A stretch of DNA of 11,510 nt, taken from Beroe ovata. Lineage: Eukaryota > Ctenophora > Nuda > Beroida > Beroidae. A program made the position numbers and the translations under genes. The DNA is taken from positions 9,880-21,389 of the forward strand of contig CAMPET010000316.1 of the NCBI GenBank assembly GCA_946803715.1. Direction: 5' to 3'. The notes under the pieces are model-generated. The model was given only the letters and a program-made list of their open reading frames with translations. It ran no database searches and was not told where the DNA came from. Below are positions 1 to 6,714 of this stretch, in pieces. How positions within the stretch are numbered: position 1 is the stretch's first letter; every line of letters starts with the position of its first letter.

Positions 1-21
1 CCCCCCCCCCCCCCCCCCCCC
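1..21. repeat. Poly-C homopolymer (21 C)
   Basis: The window opens with 21 consecutive C residues; the run may extend upstream. Homopolymers this long are unstable in replication and sequencing, so the exact length is uncertain. The G-rich complement could form quadruplex-type structures. No function is implied. Confidence 0.97.
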
Positions 22-61
22 TGAACACTGGTGATCATTATACCAAACTCAGTAGTTTAAC

Positions 62-107
62 GCCGCGCGCGCGCTCTCTCGCTAAACACGTTACCACCAA
101 GAGAGAG
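62..107. repeat. CG alternation followed by CT/GA inverted arms
   Basis: Positions 64-74 are alternating C and G, a purine-pyrimidine alternation of the kind that can adopt Z-DNA. It runs into CTCTCTC at 74-80, and the complementary GAGAGAG lies at 101-107, so a 7-bp stem with a 20-nt loop is possible. The two arms are simple sequence, so the pairing may be incidental. Confidence 0.6.
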
Positions 108-110
108 AAG

Positions 111-1165
111 CTGGATACTTATAAATATACAGGGGGAAAATATTCGCATTTTGAATATCATATTCTAACATGAAACCAGCATTATGTCATGTCTGAACTG
201 CAATTCAACCTTGGATTGGGGTTTATGATAGACTAGGTTAAGATCCCTTTGACACATTGCACGATGCTGACAAGCGAATTTCAATCATATGTCCACTTTG
301 CTGATACATTCGCTTTGATTGAAAGATGATGACACTATGATAGAATCAACCTTTCAGCTCTTGACAGTTGATTGAGCTACAGATCAATTCGATTGACTTT
401 ACGTGCAATGGGCAGAATTTAGATGTTTGAAGCTGATGCAATAGACTGAATTCTCATGTTTAGGGTAAGGCGGCATACTCCCTTGACATATTTTGTTAGC
501 CACGCGGAATTCCATTCTACCGGCTACCAGTGTCAATATTACAGTCGAGCGAGTGAGCCTGCCTACACAGTGTTACTGTACAACCTAATCTGTTGCACAA
601 GAATTAGGAATCCGAATCCCTCCCTCCAGGCACAGCAGAGATATATCCCGACACGGTGATAATTAGATAATAGGATAATTAGCCCCAATTAGAGCAGCTA
701 CTTTGTAACAAGGTTCAGGGGGATATTAGCGACAGTAACTGCCACCTGCAGTAGCGGTGTGCTGTGCGTAACAGTGAGAGAGAGGATGGTTGTTATCGCT
801 GTGACTCAATGAAGCATGACAATATGACAAGGCATGGTATGGTGTGACACTGGGGAGAGGGGCGTGATATTGGTGTGTGTGATGTGTGCCACAGGGGGCA
901 GTGTGGTAATTAGAATTACACTGGGAGCACACGACTGTGGTAATTGGATAATTATACCTGGTACGTAATTCGATAAATACTGCGAACCGTGAGGACTGAA
1001 GAGTACTGGAGTCCGCGAATCTCTATTGTTCTTCACTCATCAAATATTACGACATAACAGCTTATGACGGGTGGATGAGGCTTTTTTTGGAGGATTCTAA
1101 TAAATTCTCCCCACATGGAAAGTCGGAATTACCCGTCTATGAGGATTGCTCTAATATCAGGACAC
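111..1165. other. Non-coding stretch, no gene recognised
   Basis: The longest open frames here are 67 to 76 codons, have no recognisable composition or motif, and are what chance predicts. A TATAAATA word lies at 120-127 without other promoter features. Positions 660-960 repeat GGATAATTAG and GTGGTAATT words, including a 14-nt inverted repeat at 906-919 (GTAATT, two bases, AATTAC). Positions 770-900 are G-rich on the + strand. Introns, intergenic DNA or decayed repeats are all possible. Confidence 0.7.
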
Positions 1166-1217
1166 ACCTAATACCAGCATCAAATGCCTGGTCAATGGTC
1201 ATGCTAGGTTAGTAGGT
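1166..1217. repeat. Imperfect foldback (hairpin)
   Basis: The left arm at 1166-1180 (ACCTAATACCAGCAT) pairs imperfectly with the right arm at 1201-1217 (ATGCTAGGTTAGTAGGT). The outer ACCTA/TAGGT and inner AGCAT/ATGCT blocks are perfect; between them lie one mismatch and two bulges. The loop is 20 nt. It could be a foldback element remnant, an RNA hairpin if transcribed, or chance; pairing of this quality is suggestive only. Confidence 0.4.
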
Positions 1218-1434
1218 ATGAGGGTGATTAATTTCTTGATTTGCAAATAATTTGAGTCATTTTGATAGACCTAAATCAGAAAAACTGGATTCAGGATATC
1301 GCAAATCTACTTTCTGACTGCCGATCAGTTTATCAAACCACTTTAACTCTCTGAGTGGTCAGGTTTCCACGCAAAGACTGACCTTTTAAGGGAAATTTCG
1401 AAGTTGTACACCCGCACCGTTATTATGACATCAC

Positions 1435-1448
1435 GTGACCATGGCAAC
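1435..1448. promoter_or_regulatory. RFX X-box-like site
   Basis: GTGACCATGGCAAC matches the near-palindromic RFX-type X-box (GTTRCCATGGCAAC) at 13 of 14 positions. It overlaps an E-box on its left and is followed by ACGTTAC. RFX proteins are winged-helix factors best known for ciliary and immune genes in animals. Binding here is inferred from the motif alone. Confidence 0.45.
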
Positions 1449-1484
1449 ACGTTACTATGACATCACACGTGATGATGACATAAA

Positions 1485-1498
1485 GTCACCATGACAAC
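1485..1498. promoter_or_regulatory. RFX X-box-like site, weaker
   Basis: GTCACCATGACAAC matches 12 of 14 positions of the X-box-like consensus. It is the second copy in the duplicated module and appears more diverged than the first. Confidence 0.3.
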
Positions 1499-1563
1499 AC
1501 AAGAACACCTGACATAATGTGGAATGTTACACCAGGCCATAGTGTCAAGTTGGGAGGAGCGTG

Positions 1564-1566
<3 letters not shown>

Positions 1567-1595
<29 letters not shown>
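1567..1595. repeat. (TG)n microsatellite
   Basis: This is a pure TG dinucleotide run of about 14 units. It encodes the Thr-His repeat at the end of a 102-codon reverse-strand open frame (1545-1853), which I therefore treat as spurious. Confidence 0.97.
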
Positions 1596-1859
1596 CTCAT
1601 GCAATAGACACATCAGGACGACACGGTGATTGCTATCGATTACTTTGACGATGAGAAGGAGAATGAACTCAGGTATCATTAGCGCAGAAGGATCGGCTAA
1701 TGGTGGTTTTAGGGAAATGTCACGGAATGCTTGACACACACAAAGACATTGGGTGATCGTGTGAGTTGACGTGGGGAGGGGTGTCAGCCGTCTGAGAGAT
1801 GGCAGTTCTGTCTCAGCTCTGTAGTACCCATTGAATATCGCACCAATTGTCATGACCGG

Positions 1860-2290
1860 ACTGAAATTTCTCTCGTAGTAGCATTGTTAGCAACACGCGC
1901 GCAGGTACATGGGGGCGAGCGGGAGAGGAAGGGGTGAGCGTGTCTGACGTGCGTGTGCTCCATAGCAACGGACAATGGGGGGGATGAGGGGAGAGAGAAA
2001 CATTTTATATTTCATGAATAACATATTATTATCATCATCACTACATGCGAGGAGACTGTTCGCGCTGCTCTAGACATTGTTGTGTGGAGTAGTAGTGAGG
2101 GAACACGGCGCATTTATAGTGGGTACAGCGACTCCTTCATAAATCACGGGGATAAGTAGTTGCTACGGGTCCAGACATGGTGGAGCCGAGGGAGGGAGGG
2201 CGCATTCTAGAGAAGGAGGGTGGACTGTATTATCATCAATCATCATACGCTACAAGACGTGGAGAGGATGAGAGGGTATGCTCACTGAGA
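1860..2290. other. G-rich (+ strand) non-coding stretch
   Basis: The + strand is markedly G and GA rich, with a 7-G run ending near 1982 and closely spaced GGG runs at 2190-2200 and 2218-2220. CATAGCAAC at 1961-1969 resembles an X-box half-site, and GTTAGCAACACGCGCGC lies near 1887-1903. Short TCATCA runs occur at 2033-2040 and 2233-2245. I see no open frame of note. Confidence 0.6.
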
Positions 2291-2360
2291 TAGGGGAGAC
2301 TATTGGGAGAGGTAAACACCAGAGCGAGACCTGGATGGGACTTAATCTTAACCCGGTACC

Positions 2361-2450
2361 TGCGCTGGGAGACTGCCCCAGCGAGACCGTTCCCTGCGCT
2401 GTGAGACTGCCCCAGTGAGACCGTTCCCTGCGCTGTGAGACTGCCTCAGT
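2361..2450. repeat. 34-bp tandem repeat, about 2.6 copies
   Basis: Units lie at 2361-2394, 2395-2428 and 2429-2450 (partial). Each starts TGCGCTG and carries GAGACTGCC and, in the full units, GAGACCGTTCCC. Units 1 and 2 differ at only two positions. Unit 1 contains a perfect 7-bp inverted repeat, CGCTGGG with CCCAGCG, 7 nt apart; substitutions in units 2 and 3 break it. AGCGAGACC at 2324-2332 may be a decayed further copy upstream. This is minisatellite-type DNA of unknown role. Confidence 0.9.
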
Positions 2451-2464
2451 ATTATCAGAGAGGT

Positions 2465-2600
2465 TATCAGCATATTTCGGAGACAGACATTAATTTCTGG
2501 GTGTTATTATGCTGATATTGCTACATCGACAACATCACGACGTCATGACATTATGCAGAGTCGTGCTATCTATCTATGCTGATATGATTCATCGACAACA
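2465..2600. repeat. Interleaved direct and inverted repeats
   Basis: TATCAGCATA at 2465-2474 is the exact reverse complement of TATGCTGATA at 2508-2517, giving a 10-bp stem across 33 nt. The same right-arm word recurs at 2575-2584. Both right-arm copies continue, after a few variable bases, into CATCGACAACA (2524-2534 and 2590-2600), so this is also a diverged direct repeat with a period near 67 bp. Confidence 0.65.
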
Positions 2601-2618
2601 GGGCAATCTCTCTCTCTG

Positions 2619-2664
2619 ATTGGTTATCTACAATCTCGTGACTAAAACGGAGCAATATGATTGG
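2619..2664 (-). promoter_or_regulatory. Pair of inverted CCAAT boxes (NF-Y-like)
   Basis: TGATTGGT-type words with ATTGG at 2619-2623 and 2660-2664, 41 bp apart, read as CCAAT boxes with an ATCA flank on the reverse strand, close to the NF-Y preference. The pair lies about 55 bp left of an X-box-like word. CCAAT pentamers are common by chance; the flanks and the pairing are what make these notable. Confidence 0.35.
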
Positions 2665-2718
2665 TCAATAAGACGAGATGGGTGATGAGACATAGTGTCT
2701 GTACAGGTTTCCTCAGTA

Positions 2719-2777
2719 GTTACCATGACAACTATATAGCAGTTGTTATAGTTACTCCCGACAGTTACTATGGCGAT
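2719..2777. promoter_or_regulatory. X-box-like cluster with inverted copy
   Basis: GTTACCATGACAAC at 2719-2732 matches the X-box-like consensus at 13 of 14 positions. A diverged inverted copy follows (AGTTGTTATAGTTAC, 2741-2755), pairing at 12 of 15 positions with 2719-2733. A third related word, GTTACTATGGCGAT, lies at 2764-2777 (11 of 14). The cluster may be a set of factor sites or the debris of a short repeat. Confidence 0.4.
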
Positions 2778-2811
2778 TATTACAGTTCGACATATTATCA
2801 CCGTGTACGCT

Positions 2812-2836
2812 TGTGTGTGTGTTTTGAGTGTGTGTG
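2812..2836. repeat. Interrupted (TG)n microsatellite
   Basis: Two short TG runs, 2812-2821 and about 2829-2836, are separated by a few non-repeat bases. Confidence 0.85.
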
Positions 2837-2837
2837 A

Positions 2838-3052
2838 GGCGTCGCTATGTCTGCACGCTTCTACGCGTCTTCCAATACCTCATCAGCCAGACACTAAACA
2901 TCGTCACCTAGAGACCTGCTCATTGCCACTCACTCATCTGTTTTGACACTGATTAAATCCGCACTATGTCGTGCACGGCGGCGTAAAAACCAATAGCTTT
3001 CCTTCAACTTTTAGTCAAGTTTTCAGTCGAGAAAATTCAATATTATTCGGTT
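2838..3052. other. Non-coding flank of the 3.1-kb CpG block
   Basis: This is unique sequence with scattered CG dinucleotides and an AAACCAATAG word near 2988-2997 (CCAAT). I see no open frame or repeat of note. It may be the distal part of the promoter-like region that follows. Confidence 0.5.
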
Positions 3053-3094
3053 TTATAATAATTTGTACATAATATTGGGCGCGTATTATTATAA
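3053..3094. repeat. AT-rich 10-bp inverted repeat
   Basis: TTATAATAAT at 3053-3062 and its exact reverse complement ATTATTATAA at 3085-3094 are separated by 22 nt, which include a smaller TAATA/TATTA pair around a GGGCGCG core. AT-rich arms make chance pairing more likely. Confidence 0.5.
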
Positions 3095-3139
3095 GTGGCC
3101 CAATTCAAATGTCAACAAATTAGGGTATGTTAGAAAATG

Positions 3140-3300
3140 TCGATTTTCGCAGGTGCGGCGCGCGCCACGTCATGGTCACGTGCTCCGGATTTAAAAAAAG
3201 TAAAAAACTGTTGAAAAATAACGCTCGCGGCCAGTTACAGCGACTGTGTGTGTCTGGGATGTGGTTTCATGGCGGCTACCAAAACCACTGGTAACTGTTT
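3140..3300 (+). promoter_or_regulatory. CpG-rich promoter-like block
   Basis: This short block holds TTTTCGCAGG, a 10-bp palindrome GGCGCGCGCC (3157-3166), CACGTCATGG, an E-box CACGTG (3177-3182), an ETS-type CCGGAT core (3185-3190), a TAAAAAAAG stretch and CGCTCGCGGCC. It ends in ATGGCGGC at 3269-3276, which resembles the YY1 core often found at animal start sites and is also a possible start codon. The density of CpG-containing motifs contrasts with the AT-rich flanks. Orientation is a guess based on ATGGCGGC. Confidence 0.35.
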
Positions 3301-3430
3301 AGCGGGAGAATTTCAATATCATTTGAGCTGAGATTAGTTCCGTGATTTCATTAAGTTCATGTTTAATCTCACACACTCATCAGACGACATATGTTCCAAT
3401 TTCAAAACAATTGCTACCGTCCCATGGGAC

Positions 3431-3504
3431 TGTGTGTGCGTGTGTGTGTGTGTGAGCGCGGCTGTTTCATTCTCGTGAGCAGGCGCGTGTGCGTGTGTGT
3501 GTGT
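3431..3504. repeat. Two (TG)n microsatellites with GCG interruptions
   Basis: TG-rich alternation at 3431-3454 and 3484-3504 carries CG interruptions, and GCGCG-type sequence lies between. Long purine-pyrimidine alternation is compatible with Z-DNA formation. Confidence 0.9.
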
Positions 3505-3509
3505 CCGAT

Positions 3510-4110
3510 ACCCTCAGGGCTATTATACGAGCACCATTTCAACTAAGCTGTTATGCATGTTTACAAACATCCTACACCAAATGAAACCAATGAGGTATGA
3601 ACAGGGTTCACACACACGCACAATATATTGATACCTGATACAGGTTACCATGCGATGATTAATGAAGAGACAAGGGTAAAACCATTGTAGTGGATGGGGA
3701 GGAGGGCAATGTCGATAATGAAGCAAGAAGTGGGAGAGAGTGAGATTGTTTCATTCATACAGCAGACACATTCCTCCACTCATTCCCTCGCGCATGATTG
3801 CATTAACGATGTACACAAACACGTGCTATACACTGTGTATACACATTTTATACATTGTATACATTGTATAAGATACACTAATTGTACTAAATCTGGTGCA
3901 GAGGACTTTCATTTGAATTCGAACATGGTAATGAATGTGAAGTATATTATGTTTGATAATTAATTGCATGACTGCATTAACACTGAGTACCTAAATGAAG
4001 TGCTGTGATGTGGAATATGATTTTTCAATTTGCACGTTTAAAATGTACAGTGTATACATGCAACCATCAAAACACAGAGTTGCTGTATCATACTTTGAAT
4101 AGAGTGCGGG
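3510..4110. other. Non-coding stretch with TATACA repeats
   Basis: The longest open frame (3694-3963, + strand, 89 codons) is dominated past its middle by TATACATTG repeats at 3849-3872, so I do not call it a gene. GTTACCATGCGATG at 3644-3657 shares only its left half with the X-box-like word. An E-box lies at 3820-3825, beside a 15-nt palindrome, TATACACTGTGTATA (3827-3841). No exon is recognisable. Confidence 0.55.
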
Positions 4111-4148
4111 AGCAAGCTTGCTGCATAACATTTCAATTGTGAAATGTT
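4111..4148. repeat. Palindrome plus perfect 9-bp hairpin
   Basis: AGCAAGCTTGCT (4111-4122) is a perfect 12-bp palindrome. It is followed by AACATTTCA (4127-4135), a 4-nt loop ATTG, and TGAAATGTT (4140-4148), a perfect 9-bp stem. There is no T-run after it, and I see no reason to call it a terminator. Confidence 0.6.
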
Positions 4149-4149
4149 T

Positions 4150-4505
4150 GAGTGGTTACGTATAATCAAAATGTTCAAAAAATATACTTCGTGTATGACA
4201 TTGTATGTACCTATGTATCATGTATGTATGTCTCAATGTGTCAAGAGCGAATTCTTCCCTTCATGTTTTTCCGATGGTATATCATTGTGATGAAACACTA
4301 GGAATTGATGGAGAGATCATTATCTCATCGCAATTCATCTCGCATATTACGCTATTATACCGTGGTGTAAAACAGAAGCACCTATAACAATGTTCAGGGT
4401 AATTTCAGAGGGCTGTATACGACTGATAAGAGAAGAGGGGAGATGTGATATGTTGAAACGTCGTGTCACGACAATTGCTTGTCAAATTCTCTGAAATTAT
4501 ATCAT
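4150..4505. other. Non-coding stretch, small palindromes only
   Basis: The only structure seen is a pair of overlapping inverted repeats: GTCGTGTCACGAC (4460-4472, 6-bp arms) and GACAATTGCTTGTC (4469-4482, 5-bp arms). TGTATG-type runs lie near 4203-4231. A 60-codon open frame at 4205-4387 has no supporting feature. Confidence 0.55.
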
Positions 4506-4540
4506 CACACACACAAACACAGACACACACAGACACACAG
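4506..4540. repeat. Imperfect (CA)n microsatellite
   Basis: A CA dinucleotide run broken by AA and GA variants at regular intervals (CACAGA-type units). Confidence 0.95.
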
Positions 4541-4983
4541 AATTTTCCAATCTGGGAGATTCTAGCTAGAACCAATATTTGAGAGCATCGAATTAAAGTG
4601 GACTTTCAATCGAACAATTGTAGCTAAATGTCAGGTCTGGCAGATAGTTCCAATTCCTATGACTTCGCTGAAATTACAATATCATGTAGTGCTGTTGATG
4701 TAGAGTTATAACGACAGCTGAAGTGAATTCGTAGAATCATTGCTCTAATAATCACACACTGACTATGACAATATGATAGCTCTAATACAATGACCAATAC
4801 GGATTCCACAGGGCAGAGGAGAGGAATTGCTATCATCAGCTTCAGTGGTTGAAACTTGGAGACGATATTGGGCTCTATACACCTCCATGACACCTCACCT
4901 CACGATATTGTCATAGCTATATTCATGTTATTGAGACACAAAGATGTGTCAAACTCCAGTTCTCTTTTATTATTGAGAAGGCA
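4541..4983. other. Non-coding stretch left of the 5-kb promoter-like block
   Basis: The longest open frame, 78 codons on the reverse strand at 4657-4893, has no recognised motif. CACCTCCATGACACCTCACCTCACG near 4880-4904 is loosely repetitive. Nothing else stands out. Confidence 0.55.
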
Positions 4984-5014
4984 AGTACCATGGCAACACG
5001 TAGGAAACATGGCG

Positions 5015-5028
5015 GTTACCATGGCAAC
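5015..5028. promoter_or_regulatory. RFX X-box-like site, full consensus match
   Basis: GTTACCATGGCAAC matches the near-palindromic X-box-like consensus at all 14 positions. It is the middle of three in the tandem array; the first (4984-4997, AGTACCATGGCAAC) is a 12 of 14 match. Binding is inferred from the motif only. Confidence 0.5.
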
Positions 5029-5045
5029 ACGTAACAGACATGGCG

Positions 5046-5059
5046 GTTACCATGGCAAC
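5046..5059. promoter_or_regulatory. RFX X-box-like site, full consensus match
   Basis: This is the third and last array copy, identical to the second, 31 bp away (about three helical turns), so both copies would face the same side of the helix. It is followed directly by ACGTAAC and a CG-rich run. Confidence 0.5.
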
Positions 5060-5066
5060 ACGTAAC

Positions 5067-5230
5067 GCGCGCGCCAGGTACCAGAATGTACGCGTGCTGT
5101 CACACGTGCAATCATTAATCAGTAGTTCTTTTGATGTAGAAACCGACAAACTGGCCAATGGACGCGTGGGAAAGGATTGGTGAACCAATCAGAAGAGAGA
5201 GAGGGAATCACGTGATCTCCTTGCGACCTT
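5067..5230. promoter_or_regulatory. CpG-rich promoter-like block: CCAAT boxes and E-boxes
   Basis: In order: GCGCGCGCC (5067-5075), ACGCGT words (near 5091 and 5162), E-box CACGTG (5103-5108), CCAAT (5155-5159), inverted CCAAT ATTGG (5176-5180), CCAAT with an NF-Y-like flank AACCAATCAG (5183-5192), and a second E-box inside ATCACGTGAT (5207-5216). A short direct repeat TTGCGACC follows at 5221 and 5232. With the adjacent X-box array this is the densest set of animal promoter-type motifs in the window. Direction is unclear; a divergent promoter is possible. Confidence 0.4.
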
Positions 5231-5344
5231 TTTGCGACCCACACTCTCTCTAATGAAAATTACGCGAAGTTGAAAGTGCACTTTTGTTTGGGATAGATTA
5301 TCACGGGGACGAAGACTTTGTCCGGACCTCTGCAACATCCATAT

Positions 5345-5353
5345 TATATAAAG
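5345..5353 (+). promoter_or_regulatory. TATA-like word
   Basis: TATATAAAG matches the core TATA consensus and lies about 130 bp right of the CCAAT/E-box block. It sits between GACCTCT (5324-5330) and AGAGGTC (5357-5363), which could pair. TATA-like words are frequent in AT-rich DNA, so this stays tentative. The open frame spanning it (5284-5508, 74 codons) begins at TTG and has no recognised domain. Confidence 0.2.
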
Positions 5354-5363
5354 AGGTAGAGGT

Positions 5364-5819
5364 CGGCGGGAGTGGGGTAATAATAATCACAGTCAATCTC
5401 AGCAGGTACTACAATATTGCACTACAATATTCAAATAAAATAATAGCCGATATTAATCACGAAGGACGTTTTCCCCATCCGGTATTCAGCCTATACTACC
5501 AGCTATGACAGTCTCTGATTAATGAGGCGTGGAACTGGGACCAGGGAGCAGCTGTACAGGTAGTGTATTCCACCAGTTACACTATCATAATGCTATAATG
5601 GCATATTTTCCCGGCTTCAAGAGGTCTATATTTTAGTTTTCATGTTGACCCACCAATCATCAGGATCCGAGCTCAGTTAGTAAGTGCTCAGTTTCAAGAA
5701 TTCCATCGGACGGGTTTTTTGAAAATATGCAGTTAGGAATGTAGAAAGTGAAGAATGTTGTTCATGATATCTAGCAAGTGTGTGACAGTACAGGACAGTC
5801 TGCTAGACCGGATTATGAC
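5364..5819. other. Non-coding stretch, no gene recognised
   Basis: This is unique AT-leaning sequence. AATAAA at 5434-5439 could act as a polyadenylation signal but has no associated gene. No repeat or long frame is visible. Confidence 0.5.
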
Positions 5820-5920
5820 GGGGGAGGGTGTCAGCTGAAGGGTGGGAGTTGCCTCCATACACTGCTCTCTCATCACCCTCTCCCACCCTGACACCCTATA
5901 GTCTCCCACCCTATAGTCTC
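5820..5920. repeat. G-run motif within an inverted repeat, plus 15-bp tandem
   Basis: Guanine runs at 5820-5824, 5826-5828, 5840-5842 and 5844-5846, with loops of 1, 11 and 1 nt, fit a quadruplex pattern. The same stretch is the left arm of an inverted repeat: GGGTGTCAG (5826-5834) pairs with CTGACACCC (5888-5896), and GGTGGGAG (5841-5848) pairs with CTCCCACC (5880-5887); the left arm has six extra bases. The right arm runs into a tandem duplication of CACCCTATAGTCTC at 5892-5905 and 5907-5920. Confidence 0.7.
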
Positions 5921-6513
5921 TCCATCACAGTGGAGATTATTACTTCCAAACTGATAAAACATATTATATCACCCTCCCTCAAACAGAGAACCAACACATA
6001 AAATTCCAATCCCTCAAATATCAGCGTGTAACACTTGAATGGAACAGCGGGTTAAGTATCATTACTTGGGGTAGAGGCGGCATGGCTGGGTCTCATGATC
6101 ATTGACCATGCGAATATTATCTCTCACACATTCCCCCCCAGTTCCAAGTGCGAGTTTTGGAGCGGGTGGAGGTCAGGTATCATGACAGAATGAAGACACC
6201 AGCTCATCTATACTTCTATACACACTAAAATAACGGTCAGTGAGATTGTTCAGGTGCGATGATTATACTTTGACTTGATCGGATAATGGACTTGATAAGC
6301 CAAATTATAGTAATTCCGTCGCAGCAATGGTTCAGTCAATCACACGAAATCCGATGTGTATCATCCCCAGAATTAATTAATAATTATCACGGGGACAGAC
6401 ACAATGAACAAATTCGTCATTCATTTACACCTCTAAATCACTGTTCCTGCGCCGCAAAGAGTCCCAAATTAGAGATTATACCTACTGCTGCAGTGTTTAA
6501 CAACAACAGGAAC
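5921..6513. other. Non-coding stretch, no gene recognised
   Basis: The open frame starting at 6286 (+ strand, 105 codons, to 6603) crosses a CA microsatellite and has no recognisable domain, so I do not call it. CATGATCATTGACCATG at 6094-6110 is a near-palindrome also seen, as a perfect version, at 9126-9142. The rest is unique sequence. Confidence 0.5.
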
Positions 6514-6527
6514 CACACACACACACA
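6514..6527. repeat. (CA)7 microsatellite
   Basis: A pure CA run of seven units. It supplies the His-Thr repeat in the spurious 6286-6603 frame. Confidence 0.95.
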
Positions 6528-6714
6528 TAATCATGGGAATGCTGACAATGTGCAAAACTTCCCACGGTTATTAACGAGCTTGTTTGTGAAGCATACAGAG
6601 TGAGGAGGGAATACCCAGGGAATATTATAGGACACCATGGTACATTGGAAAAGCATGCTGGAAAATGTTTCTCTGTCATGCCGGAAGCATAATATTTAAA
6701 TCTACAAGGTTATC

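Larger units (their letters stand above)
1424..1498. repeat. Duplicated X-box/E-box module
   Basis: The word TATGACATCAC occurs at 1424-1434 and again at 1456-1466. Each copy is joined to or overlaps an E-box CACGTG (1432-1437 and 1466-1471) and is followed by an X-box-like word: GTGACCATGGCAAC at 1435-1448 and GTCACCATGACAAC at 1485-1498. The second copy carries about 18 extra bases between E-box and X-box. This looks like a diverged tandem duplication of one composite element. Confidence 0.6.
4984..5066. repeat. 31-bp tandem repeat, about 2.7 copies, each with an X-box-like word
   Basis: Units lie at 4984-5014, 5015-5045 and 5046-5066. Each begins with TTACCATGGCAACACGTA or a close variant. 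The first two end in ACATGGCG, so ATGGCGG occurs at each unit junction (5009-5015 and 5040-5046). The third is cut off by GCGCGCGCC. Units 2 and 3 are identical over their first 21 bases; unit 1 differs more. The repeat unit coincides with a combined X-box and YY1-like motif, so repeat expansion has multiplied potential binding sites. Confidence 0.9.

Noticed and set aside
1545-1853. Reverse-strand 102-codon frame
   Set aside because: It ends in a Thr-His run from the TG microsatellite at 1567-1595 and shows no domain.
2361-2450. Regularly spaced repeats considered as a CRISPR array
   Set aside because: The 34-bp units are directly adjacent with no unique spacers, and there are no cas genes.
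4127-4148. Perfect hairpin considered as a transcription terminator
   Set aside because: It is AT-rich, has no T-run after it and no gene before it, and the sequence looks eukaryotic, where such terminators do not apply.
5434-5439. AATAAA considered as a polyadenylation signal
   Set aside because: The hexamer is common in AT-rich DNA and no gene body precedes it.
5284-5508. Forward 74-codon frame just right of the promoter-like block
   Set aside because: It starts at TTG rather than ATG and has no recognised domain. Its position is suggestive, but there is no splice or composition evidence I can support.
5297-6396. Shared 14-mer ATTATCACGGGGAC at 5297-5310 and 6383-6396, considered as transposon ends
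   Set aside because: By rough count about 0.25 such same-strand matches are expected in a window this size, and the similarity does not extend past the 14 bases.
6286-6603. Forward 105-codon frame
   Set aside because: It crosses a CA microsatellite and has no recognisable motif.
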